Shown: piece after piece, positions 1 through 11,360 of the stretch | Numbering within the stretch: the stretch's first letter is position 1 | Layout of the letters: each line of letters opens with the position of its first letter | Origin: Verrucomicrobiota bacterium | GTDB lineage: Bacteria; Verrucomicrobiota; Lentisphaeria; JABSQK01; JAJFLO01 | Length of the DNA stretch: 64,000 nt | Assembly: GCA_021772615.1 (NCBI GenBank) | Contig: JAJFLQ010000040.1 | Coordinates: 171,619-235,618 of the forward strand | Direction: 5' to 3' | Program-made: the position numbers and the translations under genes | Notes under the pieces: generated by a model | What the model saw: only the letters and a program-made list of their open reading frames with translations | Told to the model about the DNA's origin: nothing | The model's database searches: none

Positions 1-1584
1 CGCTTCTTCCGTGCCGCGAGCGTTGTCCGCGACACCGTTGATGTTGCGCGCGATCTCGCTGGTGCCTCCGGCGCAGATGCCGAGGTTGCGGCCCATTTCG
101 CTGGTGGTCGCCGTCTGCTCTTCTACTGCGCTCGCGATTGTCATAGAGATGTCATTGACTTGCTCGATAACCGAACTGATCTGGGTGATTGCCTGTATCG
201 CCTCATTGGTATCGATCTGGATCGTCTCGATCTTGCGGCTGATATCTTCGGTTGCCGTCGAGGTTTGTTTTGCCAGCTCTTTGACCTCGTTGGCAACGAC
301 TGCGAAGCCTTTGCCTGCATCGCCGGCGCGCGCTGCCTCGATCGTTGCATTCAGGGCCAGCAGGTTGGTCTGCTCGGCAATCGAGGTGATCATATTGCTG
401 ATATGGCTGATCTCCTTGCTGCTGTCGCTGAGTTTCGTTATTGTTCGGTTGGCCTGATCGGAGGCCTCGACGGCTGACGATGCCACGCTTGCCGCGCTGT
501 TGGCGTTGTGCGCGATCTCACGAATGCTGGCGCCCATCTCTTCGACTCCGGCCGCTGCGGACTCGACATTGTTGCTTATCTCCTGTGCCGATCCCGCGAC
601 CGTTCCTGCCTGCGACGAGGTTTCCTGTGCGTTGCGCGTCATGTTGGTACTCAGGTCGGACAGCCGTGAGGATGAATGGGTGAGGGTATCGATACTCTGG
701 ACGATCGACTTCATGAAGGTCTGGATGCGCTCCACCGTCTCGTTCAACGCGCCGGACATCTGCCCGACCTCGTCGTTGTTCTCTATGGCAACGCGCTGCG
801 TGAGATCTCCGGAACCGACTCGATCAAGCACGCCGACCGTGCGTTTCATCCGCGACGATACAGCCTTGAGGATAAAGAAGATTGTGACGATTATGAGCGC
901 CACCGAACCAACAGCGATCAGGGAAACATTGCGCACGATGACTGCGTTTGCGGCCAACTGCTGATCGATCGGGGAAACCACTTCGAGCACGCCGCGAACA
1001 TCGCCGAGTTTCCAGTCGTTCTTGGGCGTCTGCGGGTGGTTGTTGTGGCAGTCGACGCATGCCTGTGCCGCCATGCGATCCGCGATTGCGACTCGCACGA
1101 CCGGGACGCCGTCGATGCTTTCTTCCCGTACGTACGTATCGTCCGGGCTGGTCTTGAAATGCTCGACTGCATCCGCGCCGAACCCGTCGAGCGCGCGATT
1201 CTTGCGGTTCGGAAACGGGAATTCGCTGTACAGCTTCAATTCCTGCCCGCCGACATTTTCTTTGAGCTGCTTGCTGAGGTCATGAATCATTGTTGCGGGC
1301 AGCGGAATCGCGTTGGGATCGTTGGCATGTTCGATAGCTATCTTCGCGCCGCCATTGGCCTTGACGACCGACACGATGTTTTTCGTGTAGTAGGACCGCA
1401 GCTCCTTGAACTGTTTGATCGTGTTGATCCCGCTTGCCTGTGATTGCGCCACTGTCGCTGTCCGCGAGGCGCGGACCATGTAGGTAACGATCATTCCTAC
1501 TCCTACCAGTACGATCGCTACAATGGGTAATAGTGATTTGATAAGGATGGATTGCTTTTTGCTTAACTTTCCGATTGTGGCCAT
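1..1584 (-). CDS. Methyl-accepting chemotaxis protein with N-terminal DUF3365/heme-type sensor (C-terminus truncated by window edge)
   Basis: Minus-strand reading from ATG at 1584 gives [31 protein letters not shown] (TM), periplasmic segment with CVDCHN (CxxCH), HAMP-like region, then [24 protein letters not shown] and [36 protein letters not shown], the MCP signalling hairpin. Confidence 0.93.
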   Translation of the reverse strand, partial: MATIGKLSKKQSILIKSLLPIVAIVLVGVGMIVTYMVRASRTATVAQSQASGINTIKQFKELRSYYTKNIVSVVKANGGAKIAIEHANDPNAIPLPATMIHDLSKQLKENVGGQELKLYSEFPFPNRKNRALDGFGADAVEHFKTSPDDTYVREESIDGVPVVRVAIADRMAAQACVDCHNNHPQTPKNDWKLGDVRGVLEVVSPIDQQLAANAVIVRNVSLIAVGSVALIIVTIFFILKAVSSRMKRTVGVLDRVGSGDLTQRVAIENNDEVGQMSGALNETVERIQTFMKSIVQSIDTLTHSSSRLSDLSTNMTRNAQETSSQAGTVAGSAQEISNNVESAAAGVEEMGASIREIAHNANSAASVASSAVEASDQANRTITKLSDSSKEISHISNMITSIAEQTNLLALNATIEAARAGDAGKGFAVVANEVKELAKQTSTATEDISRKIETIQIDTNEAIQAITQISSVIEQVNDISMTIASAVEEQTATTSEMGRNLGICAGGTSEIARNINGVADNARGTEEA

Positions 1585-2323
1585 AGTGTCTTGTGCTCCT
1601 TGCTATCGAGTGTTGTTTTTACTCTGTGTTCGTGGATTGCCATCGGTGGCGCAATAATCGCGAGTAGAGCCACCTATCCTGTTGATGTTCAGTGTGTTAA
1701 GCCGTAAATGCATGCGGGGTTGATTTTATTGGTTCCGTTTGCTCCTCTCGTTTGCTTACCGCATCCTGTCTGATGTTCTCTCCCACAACATGTTATCACC
1801 GCGTCGGTGCGTCCCAAAAAAATGACGCAACTGCCACGCGATTTCGGTCTTCTCACTGCTTTATCGACCGGTCTGCCGATGAGTTTAGGTTGTTTTGATG
1901 AATTTCACCAAACACCGGTGGTCACGGCAACTCTTTGATATCGGACCACTTAATCCCACCATTACTCAAGACCGGATTTTCTCTTCGCATCTTTAATGCC
2001 AGCGCCAGTCGACGGTGCCATGTCACGCATGATGCATGCCAGCAGCGACGCGGCAGCTGCTGTTGCGGCCGGTCGGTTACGTAGTGATCCTGCCATCGCG
2101 GGCATTCAGGTGCCATGGATGTCCTGGCGCACACGGCAATTTTCGGCGGCTGTGGCTGTGGCGTCGTTTCTGTCACGTCACAAAGTCCGACACATGGAGC
2201 CAGCCGTCAACGATGGCATCGAAATTGCGATCCAATAGCGCGGTCTGCCAGAGGTGTCCGGACTGGCGACACCTTAATGGCGAGATTCACGAGCTGTAAT
2301 CGGACTTCCACCCGTGGTGAGGC

Positions 2324-5080
2324 ATGAATAAGCGGATCGTAAAGCAAACGATAAAAAGTCGCCTGATGATCATCATGATGTCGACGTGCATCCTGGCGTT
2401 GGTTATGGCAGGCAGCGTGTTCATCATTTACGAACACTATTCGGAACGTCGTGATCTCGTGAATGATGCGATGATCCATGCCGGCTTGATAGGTGATACC
2501 AGTTCGGCGACCCTGGTGTTTAACACGCCGTCGGATGCGGAGGAGCTATTGCGGGCGCTTCGGTCGGCCCCGAATGTCGACTATGCCGTCCTGGTCCGTT
2601 CTGACGGCAGCCGGTTTGCCCAGTATCGTCGTCGCGGCGGGTCCGCTGCTGCCACCATCCCGGAGATCGCGGCAAACAGCCACGTGTTCACCGATCGCCA
2701 TCTCGTTGTTTCCCGTCCCGTAGCCGTTGACGACTATGTCATCGCCAATGTTGTGCTCGGTATCGACCTCGGTCCGATGAAGGCCAAGTTGCGGCGTGAC
2801 CTCGGCATACTGGGTATTGTAATTGGTCTGTTGGCTATGTGCATTTTCCTTGTCGTATCGCGACTGCAGGGCGTGATATCCCGACCGATCCTCGAGCTGT
2901 CCCGTGCGGTTACCAGCTTCGCAGGCCGCTCCGACTTTCAGGGCATCGGCAACGTAAGCAACATTGCCGAAGTGAGTTTACTTGTGGACTCATTCAACGC
3001 GATGTTACGCCATCTCGATGAGCAGGAGGCAGTGGTCAAGGAAAGCGAAGAGAAATTTCGCGCGTTGTTTGAATCATCCGGCGAAGCCGTTCTGTTGTTC
3101 GATGAGTTGCAATTGGTAGACTGCAATCGCCGCGCTCTGGAGATGTACGGGCGCTCGGATCGTGGCGCGATCATCGGTCAAACGATCGGCGGGTTTTTCG
3201 AAAGCTACACACCGTCATGCGCGACAGGCGGCCCTACCGCAGGCAGCATTCACGACCATGTTGAGACGGCCAGGGCCAAAAGTGTCTGCCAGTTCGACTG
3301 GACGTTTTGCAGGTACGGTGGCGGAACATTTTCATGTGAGGTAGTCCTTTCCGCAATCGCATTACGGGGACGAACCATGTTTCAGGTCGTCAGTCGGGAT
3401 ATCACGATCCGAAAGAATATGGAGCGGGAACTCAAGGAGCACCGCGACCGCCTCGAGGCTGACATTGCCGAGCGTACGGCCGAGTTGGTCAGGGCCCGTG
3501 ATATCGCCGAGGCCGCGAATATCGCAAAGAGTGAGTTTCTTGCCAACATGAGTCACGAACTCCGGACCCCGTTGAACGGCATCATCGGGTATACGCAGAT
3601 CATGCTGGAGGGCGAATTGGTGCACGAACAACGCGACAATATTGAGACTGTGCGCAGCTGCTCGGATACGCTTCTGGGGCTGATAAACGGTATTCTCGAT
3701 CTGGCTAAGATTGAGGCCGAACAGGTAAGTCTGGAAGACATCGAATTCGACCTCGAAGATCTTGTCTACAGTTGCGGCAAAGCCGTGCGTGGCAAGGTCG
3801 GCAACAAGGATCTGGAAATACTCGTTGACATCAGGCCCCTCGGGCATCGCGTATACGGCGATCCTACCAGACTGAAGCAGGTGCTTGACAATCTCCTTGG
3901 CAACGCGATCAAGTTCACCGACTCGGGTACTGTACTGGTCGGTGTCGCCACGGTGCAGGATTCCCCGGAGCAGCTGGACATTGCTTTCCGCGTTCAGGAT
4001 TCCGGAATCGGAATGACGCCGGAACAACAGGAGCTGGTTTTCGACGCGTTCCGACAGGCGGACGGCAGTACGACACGGAAATATGGTGGCACCGGTCTGG
4101 GACTTGCGATCAGCCGCAAACTGGTACGGCTGATGGGCGGTGAGCTGGTTGTGGAGAGCAGCGCCGGCGCCGGCGCGACATTCACGTTTCGATTGCGCTG
4201 CCGCAAGGGATCCCGTCTGGGCATGTTTCTGGCGCCGCCTTCGGTGCGGCCCGACATCCGCGGTAAGTCGTGTCTGATCATCGAAAACAACCCCGATGCA
4301 GCGCGGATTGCGACGGCGATCGTGCGCCAGATCGGGCTGCGGCCGCAGGCTGTCGTTGATGCCAACGAAGGATTCCGCGCCCTCGCAGCAGACAGGACCA
4401 TCGACCTTGTTCTGGTTGACATGACACTGTCGGGCATGGACGGATTTGCGTTCTATGAGCGCGTGAAGGAAACGAATCCGGGCAAGATTCCCGTCACAAT
4501 CGCCACCACGGCAGATGTGCGTCACGGTACTATTAGCCGGATCACCGCGGTTGGATTTCACGGCTATCTCACGAAACCACTCCGCGTGTCCACGATGATA
4601 GAGATGATCGACTCCCTCATCACCAACGAAGGCTCCCTCCCGGTAGCGCCGACGGTGATGACACAGAGCCTGTTGACGGATCTCACGCAGCTCGACTCGT
4701 GCGAGGCGCGCATACTCCTGGTAGAAGACAATTTGGTAAATCAGAAAATGGCGATGAAGATGCTGGAGAAAATGGGGCACAGTGTCGTTGTCGCCGAAAA
4801 CGGCGCTGAAGCCGTGGAGATAGTAGGGATGCAGACCTTCGACATTATCCTGATGGACGTACAGATGCCGATAATGGACGGCCTTGAGGCAACCCGGATC
4901 CTTCGACGTTCCGGATTTACAACACCGATCGTTGCGTTAACCGCTAACGCGATGCAGGGCGACCGTGAAATATGTCTGGATGCCGGGATGGATGATTACA
5001 TTACCAAGCCAATCAACCGCAAGGTCATTGAGCACAAGATTCACCAGTATTGCGATCGGACCAAGGAGGCCTGCAAATAG
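2324..5080 (+). CDS. Hybrid sensor histidine kinase: CHASE8-like sensor, HAMP, PAS, HisKA, HATPase, two receiver domains
   Basis: [23 protein letters not shown] (H-box), [13 protein letters not shown] (G-box); canonical C-terminal REC ([11 protein letters not shown]...[12 protein letters not shown]); the first REC has a weaker acidic pocket ([10 protein letters not shown]). Confidence 0.95.
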   Translation: MNKRIVKQTIKSRLMIIMMSTCILALVMAGSVFIIYEHYSERRDLVNDAMIHAGLIGDTSSATLVFNTPSDAEELLRALRSAPNVDYAVLVRSDGSRFAQYRRRGGSAAATIPEIAANSHVFTDRHLVVSRPVAVDDYVIANVVLGIDLGPMKAKLRRDLGILGIVIGLLAMCIFLVVSRLQGVISRPILELSRAVTSFAGRSDFQGIGNVSNIAEVSLLVDSFNAMLRHLDEQEAVVKESEEKFRALFESSGEAVLLFDELQLVDCNRRALEMYGRSDRGAIIGQTIGGFFESYTPSCATGGPTAGSIHDHVETARAKSVCQFDWTFCRYGGGTFSCEVVLSAIALRGRTMFQVVSRDITIRKNMERELKEHRDRLEADIAERTAELVRARDIAEAANIAKSEFLANMSHELRTPLNGIIGYTQIMLEGELVHEQRDNIETVRSCSDTLLGLINGILDLAKIEAEQVSLEDIEFDLEDLVYSCGKAVRGKVGNKDLEILVDIRPLGHRVYGDPTRLKQVLDNLLGNAIKFTDSGTVLVGVATVQDSPEQLDIAFRVQDSGIGMTPEQQELVFDAFRQADGSTTRKYGGTGLGLAISRKLVRLMGGELVVESSAGAGATFTFRLRCRKGSRLGMFLAPPSVRPDIRGKSCLIIENNPDAARIATAIVRQIGLRPQAVVDANEGFRALAADRTIDLVLVDMTLSGMDGFAFYERVKETNPGKIPVTIATTADVRHGTISRITAVGFHGYLTKPLRVSTMIEMIDSLITNEGSLPVAPTVMTQSLLTDLTQLDSCEARILLVEDNLVNQKMAMKMLEKMGHSVVVAENGAEAVEIVGMQTFDIILMDVQMPIMDGLEATRILRRSGFTTPIVALTANAMQGDREICLDAGMDDYITKPINRKVIEHKIHQYCDRTKEACK

Positions 5081-5119
5081 TGAAATCGATGTGCAACGGG
5101 TGCCCCATCGACCGGCGAG

Positions 5120-8100
5120 CTACTTGGCGACGGTATTTGCCGCATCGGTAGACGCCGCCGCCGCCGCCGCGGTGATCCGAGGATCGTTACGCAATCGTTT
5201 CAACATCGGATCTGATTGCAGGAGTTCCCAACGCTTCCAGCCTTTTTTCGACGCCTCCAGCAACTGGTCGACGGCACGTTGTCGATCCGGCGCCGCCGAA
5301 TCGCCGTCGTCCCCTCCGATCGGAAGCCTGCCGGCAAAATAGCGGGCCAGGCCGGCGTGCAACGATGCATGACCATTCTCGGCAAGATAACCGGCGACGG
5401 CGCTCTCGTCGGAATCATATGCCACCGCGAACATCGCGACAGCCTGTTCGGACCCCTGTTGTTGCAGGATCCTGGCCTGATCGAGCAACTCAGTAGCCGG
5501 GAGATCTTTCCACCGTGCCCACAATTCGGGTATTTGCCTTATGATACCCATGCCGAGTTCTTTTATGAGATCGATCGATGTTATGTCCGCGTTTTCGGTT
5601 ACGCCTGCGAGTGCGTATTCCGCCACCTTCGCCATCGCGGCCGAGCGCAAGGCGATATTCTGCGCCAGGTTTGATTCCCCCGGTACGTCGAGATATGCCT
5701 GACGCGCTTTGAAAAAGTAGATCCGTGGGTCCTGCCGCGGGAAAACATCGAATGTTTCTGCTTGTCGAAGCAGCCAGTCCGCCAGTCTGGTATTTGTGTT
5801 GTCCAGGGCGGTGTCAATGCGTTTCTTCAATGCTTTGGCGATCACGGGCCGGACGCTTGCCTTTTGATCGTCGTTCAATCGTTCGTAAAAAAACAGAGCG
5901 CCGTCGGCGTTGCGATGCTCAAAGCAATGGCGCATCAGCTGCAGGTCGATTGTTGCCGCGTCTGTTGTTGTGCGCAGAATGGCCAGGTGCGAATGCGGTG
6001 AAATGTTTATGAGCGGTGTATCCGGCGCCGGCGGCTGCCAGTCGAACTCGTAGGCGCCGGTGTCGGCGATCGCGTCGTACGCGAACATGTTGCGAACTCC
6101 CAGGCTCTGAAAGCGCCAGCTATTGATGGTGTTGTCGCCACTGCCCGAAACAAGTCCATTGCCCCGACGGTCGAATGCCGCGCTGAATGCTGCTTTTTCG
6201 CCGGAGTCAAATTTCGCGATTTCTACACCGGTAGCCACATTCCATACACGGACTGTTTTGTCTCTGCTCGCAGTTGCGAGCATTGCGGAGTCTGGCCCAA
6301 AGGCTACGCTGTATACCGTTTCGGTATGGCCGGTGAGCGACAGCTTCGGCGCATGATTCGCGGTGTCCCAGAGCTTGACCGTCTTATCCTTGCCACACGA
6401 TGCGATGTAGCGGCCGTCGGGAGAGAAGGCCACATTGAACACCGCATGGGTATGATCCGTAAGCTGCCCGATCTCGTTGCCCGTTTCTACATCCCAAATC
6501 TTTATCGCGCCGGTTTGGTCGGATGACACGAGGGTGTCGCCGTCCGGGCTGAAATCGATACTTATCACCGTACCGTCATGGCCGCTCAATGTACGCTGTA
6601 CAGTACCGCTACCGATGTCCCATATGGCGATTGTTGCATCTTTGCTGCCCGAGGCCATGGTCTTGCCGTTCGGTGAGGCGTCGATACAGTACACCTTGTC
6701 GTTGTGAATCTTGAGTGACTTTGTCTCGTCGAAATCGTACATTGTCCACAGCTTGATCATCGAATCCAGGCTCGCGCTCGCGAGCAGGCTGTTATGGTGA
6801 TCGGTACACAGGCCGACAACCGCGCCGCTATGACCGTTGATGCTCGCCCTGTAGTCACCCGCGGGGTATCCCCAGACACGAATCGATTTGTCCCGGCTGC
6901 CGGAAAAGAGCATGGTGTTGTCGTGGGAAATGAAAATGCTGATCACAGCGTCGGAATGACCGTTGAGCGTGTTTTTTTCGATATCATAGAGTTCGATTCT
7001 GGTTCTGTCACTGAACGACTGCTGCTCGTGATCGAGCGGCGTGCGCCACAACTTTATGCCGTCGCTGCCGCCGCTTACAAGGCTCATGCCGTCCATGGCG
7101 AAATCGAGACTGAATACCTGTGCTGGATGGCCTGCCAGACGCGCTGTGACTGATCCTGTTTCGACGTCCCAGAGCGTAACGCTGGTGCTGTCACCCGTTG
7201 CCAGCGTCGTGCCGTCAGGGCTGAATGTTATCGCGGACACCGCGTCCGTAAGTCCGGTGATCGAGCGGACTTCTTTGCCGGTATCGATATTTCGGAAGCG
7301 AATAACGCCGTCGGCTCCGGCGGAGGCTGCGATCGAACCGTTCGGGTGAAAATCTACATATGTCGCGTTCTGCCCATGCCCCGGTAGCTCCAACAGCTGT
7401 TCCTGCCGGCTGACGTTCCAGAAGCGGACGTGGTTGTCCATTCCCGCAGTGGCGAGAATTTCGCCGTCCGGACTGAACGCAACGGATGTAACAGCGCCGT
7501 CGTGTGTTCCCGAAAAAACCTCATTGTAGCTCTGGCCTTCGCGACGCCAGACGCGGAAGGAATGATCCGCGGCGCCAGTCGCGACCGCCATCGATGTCGA
7601 ACTGAATGCGAGCGCCTGCACGGGGCCAGTATGCCCGGTGAGTTGTGACACTACGCGCCGGCTCCCGATGTCCCACAACGAAACTGTGTTGTCGGCTGTC
7701 GCCGCCGCCAGTGACGTGTTGTTCGGGCTGATTGCGATTGCCGATACAACCGTACCGGCGTCGAGAATGAACTGATTGCGTTCGTGGCCGAAGCTGCGGT
7801 AGTGTATCAACTCATTCTCTGCCCAAATCAGCGCGCGTCCGTCGGGTGTGTTCAAAACAGATGTTTGCGTGCCCTCCATGAGTACATCAGATGTCTGCCA
7901 GATGAGCAAAAAATCCGGTTCGGACGTGAGGATCCGCCGTGCTTCCTCATATTCCGGCGGTGCGGTTTTGAGGAGTACAGGAAATGCCGTCGTGGTTGCG
8001 CCCGACACCATGTGTCCGGTGCGGCCGAATCCTTCGTAACCGATCGCGCGGGCAGCGGCAAGTTTCGCTTCGAAAAAATTCTTCTCCGACAGCCGGTGCT

Positions 8101-9310
8101 GCGCGACTCTGAGCCAGTATTTGCCCTCAAATACGTGAAGATCATCCATGAATGCCGAGATCTTCTCGCCAAAGATGGCGGTTGTGCTTGTAAGCTCGTC
8201 GGCGCGTTCGACATAGCCTAACTCATTGAGATGTTTGATCGCGGCAGCATCGGCACGTCGCTTGTCGCCGATCGCCTGTGCCAGGTTGCGATCGGCGTCG
8301 ATCTTGGCGATATTTCCGAGCTGTACGCGTTTTTCTACATCGTCTCGTCGCGACTCCAGCTCCGTCGTCGTATCGCTGCCGGCGCGATCGGAGTCGCGCA
8401 AGGCAGCGATGGCATTCTGTGCCTCGAGGTGCTGTACGCGAGCCTGCTGCAGCGCCGTTTCGATCTTATCCTGTTCGTCCAACGCCGCCTGCGCCGCTGC
8501 CTGCGCCGCTTCTGCCGCCTGAATTGCGCCGCGTATGGCGTCCCGGGAGAGATTCTCCTTGTTTTCAAGAAGGCCGAGCGACGTAGCGTCGATTCGCTCT
8601 TTGTTCTGCACGGCCTCGGCCACCTGTGCGCGGGCGAGATTCAGTTGCTGCTCCAGGGCGGTCGCTGTTTGCGCAGCCGTGGCGACATCGGTCTCGATTG
8701 CGACCAGCCCTTCCTCGACGTTTCGCTGTGCGTCCGCGGCCTGAGCCAACGCTGACGCCAATTCGTCGCGCTTGCCCAGGGCTGCGACTAAATTGCGGTC
8801 CGCAAGGCGTTTGGTCTGTAACGCGGTGAGCACCTCTTCTTCTGCGAGCATGACATTGTCGATCACCTCGGAAAACGCCAATTCGGCGGCGCGCGCCGCT
8901 TCCTCTTCTCGCCGTCGTTTCTCCTGCTCGGCGATTTCTTTTTCCTGGTCTTTCTCCTCGGCGTCGTAGTAGGCTTCATAGAGCGCATCGATGGCGACTT
9001 TCTCGCTGGACTTGAGCTTTTGTTCGGCCGCTGTATCCGCGGCCTCGGCTGTCGCGGCCGTGGCCTGCTGCAGCCGCTCGAGTTCCGCCGCTTGCCGGCG
9101 CTCCTCGAGTTTTCGATGTCCGACAACCGTAACGACGGCCAATACAACCGCTATCACACCGACGGATGCAATCGGAATGAGAACCGCGGCTGTCACGCGT
9201 TTCACACGGCTGATACGGCGCGCTGTGCGGTCGTGCAGATACTGTTCGTGGCGTCGGGATTCTTCCTGAAGCCACTCGGGGGTTATGTTGTTCCAGTGAT
9301 TCATGGTCAC
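5120..9310 (-). CDS. Large membrane-anchored coiled-coil / WD40 repeat protein
   Basis: N-terminal basic segment plus TM (VKRVTAAVLIPIASVGVIAVVLAVVTVVG), long Ala/Glu/Gln-rich coiled coil, then many WD40 repeats such as GHTGPVQALAFSSTSMAVATGAADHSFRVW and GHTETVYSVAFGPDSAMLATASRDKTVRVW. Confidence 0.93.
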   Translation of the reverse strand: MTMNHWNNITPEWLQEESRRHEQYLHDRTARRISRVKRVTAAVLIPIASVGVIAVVLAVVTVVGHRKLEERRQAAELERLQQATAATAEAADTAAEQKLKSSEKVAIDALYEAYYDAEEKDQEKEIAEQEKRRREEEAARAAELAFSEVIDNVMLAEEEVLTALQTKRLADRNLVAALGKRDELASALAQAADAQRNVEEGLVAIETDVATAAQTATALEQQLNLARAQVAEAVQNKERIDATSLGLLENKENLSRDAIRGAIQAAEAAQAAAQAALDEQDKIETALQQARVQHLEAQNAIAALRDSDRAGSDTTTELESRRDDVEKRVQLGNIAKIDADRNLAQAIGDKRRADAAAIKHLNELGYVERADELTSTTAIFGEKISAFMDDLHVFEGKYWLRVAQHRLSEKNFFEAKLAAARAIGYEGFGRTGHMVSGATTTAFPVLLKTAPPEYEEARRILTSEPDFLLIWQTSDVLMEGTQTSVLNTPDGRALIWAENELIHYRSFGHERNQFILDAGTVVSAIAISPNNTSLAAATADNTVSLWDIGSRRVVSQLTGHTGPVQALAFSSTSMAVATGAADHSFRVWRREGQSYNEVFSGTHDGAVTSVAFSPDGEILATAGMDNHVRFWNVSRQEQLLELPGHGQNATYVDFHPNGSIAASAGADGVIRFRNIDTGKEVRSITGLTDAVSAITFSPDGTTLATGDSTSVTLWDVETGSVTARLAGHPAQVFSLDFAMDGMSLVSGGSDGIKLWRTPLDHEQQSFSDRTRIELYDIEKNTLNGHSDAVISIFISHDNTMLFSGSRDKSIRVWGYPAGDYRASINGHSGAVVGLCTDHHNSLLASASLDSMIKLWTMYDFDETKSLKIHNDKVYCIDASPNGKTMASGSKDATIAIWDIGSGTVQRTLSGHDGTVISIDFSPDGDTLVSSDQTGAIKIWDVETGNEIGQLTDHTHAVFNVAFSPDGRYIASCGKDKTVKLWDTANHAPKLSLTGHTETVYSVAFGPDSAMLATASRDKTVRVWNVATGVEIAKFDSGEKAAFSAAFDRRGNGLVSGSGDNTINSWRFQSLGVRNMFAYDAIADTGAYEFDWQPPAPDTPLINISPHSHLAILRTTTDAATIDLQLMRHCFEHRNADGALFFYERLNDDQKASVRPVIAKALKKRIDTALDNTNTRLADWLLRQAETFDVFPRQDPRIYFFKARQAYLDVPGESNLAQNIALRSAAMAKVAEYALAGVTENADITSIDLIKELGMGIIRQIPELWARWKDLPATELLDQARILQQQGSEQAVAMFAVAYDSDESAVAGYLAENGHASLHAGLARYFAGRLPIGGDDGDSAAPDRQRAVDQLLEASKKGWKRWELLQSDPMLKRLRNDPRITAAAAAASTDAANTVAK

Positions 9311-9495
9311 GTACTATAGCGAAATGGAGTGGAAAATCCATAAGTCTCCGCTCGCAGCATTCGGATATACCGGATTGACATCGCCGATGCCTGATGTCAG
9401 GTTGCGCAGCACGCGATTAGGCAATCCAAAGAACAGAGGATATTTCGTATGTGGATGGTAGAAATGTGCGGGCGATTGGCGTTGCAGGAGGTGCG

Positions 9496-10341
9496 ATGAA
9501 AGCGGGAAATTTACCCAACATGATCGTTATAGGTGCGCAGAAGTGCGGCACGACCAGTCTGCATTATTATCTTGGCCTGCATCCGCGAATTATCATGTCT
9601 CGTGAAAAGGAGACCAATTTTTTTATCGCCGAACGCCATTGGTCGAAGGGAGTCGACTGGTACCGATCGCAATTCACGGGAGATGCAGATGTCTTCGGTG
9701 AGGCGTCGCCGAACTACACCAACTACGATCATTTTCGTGGCGTCGCCGTACGCATGCACAGCGTGGTGCCCGAGGCCAGGCTCATTTACGTTCTGCGGGA
9801 TCCGGTGGAGCGTATCGTGTCGCAGTACGTCCACTACTGCGACATGGGGCTGGAACACAGAAGCATAGACGTCGCGCTGGCCGATCTGCGGACATTTCGC
9901 TATGTCCAGCTAAGTAGTTACTTCACGCAGTTGTCGCAATATTTGCGTTTTTTTCCGCGCGACCGCATTCTGATCGTGATCGCCGAGGAGATGCGTCGAT
10001 CGCCGGAACAGCAGATGAAACAGATATTTACCTTTCTGAACGTCGACGCGTCGTTTTCGACTGCGAAGTTCAGTCGCATTCAGCACCGTTCAATCTACAA
10101 GCGGCGCAAAACGGCTGTCGGCATCTGGTTGGAGAAGTCGCCGCTGGGACAACTGATTCGATGTCTGCCGCCGGAGTTACGGTGGCATGTCATGAAGATC
10201 GTTTACTTTCCGCTCTCTCGCAGGATCGAGCGGCCCGTGCTCTCGGACGAGTTGCGATCGCAAGTTGTATCGCGGCTCAGGGACGATGTCGATCGCCTCA
10301 GTGAATTTCTTCAACGCGACTTCGAGGATTGGCATGTGTGA
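9496..10341 (+). CDS. PAPS-dependent sulfotransferase family protein
   Basis: NMIVIGAQKCGTTSLHYYLGLHPRI (5'-PSB loop) and LIYVLRDPVERIVSQYVHY (3'-PB); ATG at 9496 preceded by GGAGG. Confidence 0.9.
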   Translation: MKAGNLPNMIVIGAQKCGTTSLHYYLGLHPRIIMSREKETNFFIAERHWSKGVDWYRSQFTGDADVFGEASPNYTNYDHFRGVAVRMHSVVPEARLIYVLRDPVERIVSQYVHYCDMGLEHRSIDVALADLRTFRYVQLSSYFTQLSQYLRFFPRDRILIVIAEEMRRSPEQQMKQIFTFLNVDASFSTAKFSRIQHRSIYKRRKTAVGIWLEKSPLGQLIRCLPPELRWHVMKIVYFPLSRRIERPVLSDELRSQVVSRLRDDVDRLSEFLQRDFEDWHV

Positions 10342-10364
10342 TGGGAATGGAATGAGGGACATGT

Positions 10365-11225
10365 ATGTCCATACATGAGATACGGCGTGTGGTCCGCACA
10401 GCCTGCGGGTTGGCGTATGACTATCCTGTTTCGATGGCAGCCAGCCTGCTGCAGCGGGAGCCGTTCTCCGATCTACAGGCGTATTGCATGTTTATCGGTT
10501 ACCCGCGCAGCGGTCACAGCCTTATTGGTGCGTTGCTGGATGCGCATCCAGATGCCGTCGTGGCACATGAATTGGGTGTATTGAAATACGTACGGGCCGG
10601 ATTCAGCCGGCGCCAGATTTTTTTTCTGTTGATGCGGCGATCGCGCCGATTCGCAAAGAGCGGGCGCCACCGTGGTGGATACTATTATAATGTACCAGGA
10701 CAGTGGCAGGGCGATGTCCGGACACTGCGGATAATTGGTGATAAGAAAGCCGGCGGCGCGACACTTCGCTGGCGCGAAAAGCCGTCGCTTCTCGATCGTC
10801 TGCGACGAACGGTGCGGGTGCCGGTGAAATGCCTGCATGTGGTGCGGAACCCGTACGACAATATCACAACACTTTACCTGCGCGGCGCGGAGTCCGGGAT
10901 CTACCGGCAGCTCGACCAGGCGATAGATGCATATTTTACCTTGTGCGAGACCGTTCAGCGGATCAAAGCCGTTTTCGATGCGCATGACATGTGCGAATTC
11001 CGGCACGAAGAATTTATCGGCGATCCATCCTCTATTTTGCGTCGCGTATGCCGATTTCTGGATATTTCTCCAGATCCGAGCTATATCGATGCATGCACGC
11101 AGGTTGTATTTACAAATCCCAGCCGGTCGCGCGACAAGATTGAGTGGACGGCAACACAGGTTGACCGCGTCCGGCGGGAAATCGATCGCTATCCGTTTCT
11201 TGCCGGTTACACATACGACGACTAA
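10365..11225 (+). CDS. Sulfotransferase family protein
   Basis: CMFIGYPRSGHSLIGALLDAHPDAVVAHE (PSB loop) and CLHVVRNPYDNITTLYLR (3'-PB-like). Confidence 0.85.
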   Translation: MSIHEIRRVVRTACGLAYDYPVSMAASLLQREPFSDLQAYCMFIGYPRSGHSLIGALLDAHPDAVVAHELGVLKYVRAGFSRRQIFFLLMRRSRRFAKSGRHRGGYYYNVPGQWQGDVRTLRIIGDKKAGGATLRWREKPSLLDRLRRTVRVPVKCLHVVRNPYDNITTLYLRGAESGIYRQLDQAIDAYFTLCETVQRIKAVFDAHDMCEFRHEEFIGDPSSILRRVCRFLDISPDPSYIDACTQVVFTNPSRSRDKIEWTATQVDRVRREIDRYPFLAGYTYDD

Positions 11226-11360
11226 TCGTCGCGCGGCATGTACATTTTTGGTGTCCGTATGCGTTGTAAACATCGTCGTAGAATGGAAATGATTCCGTAC
11301 CTGCAGTTTCGTCGGCGTCTCGATTGATTAATCATAAATGACTTGTTATCTTCCCAACCT

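Noticed and set aside
3362-4780. 472-aa minus-strand ORF
   Set aside because: Fully antisense to the hybrid histidine kinase with clear domain motifs; His/Arg-rich composition typical of a shadow frame.
10473-11273. 266-aa minus-strand ORF
   Set aside because: Antisense to the second sulfotransferase; no domain pattern.
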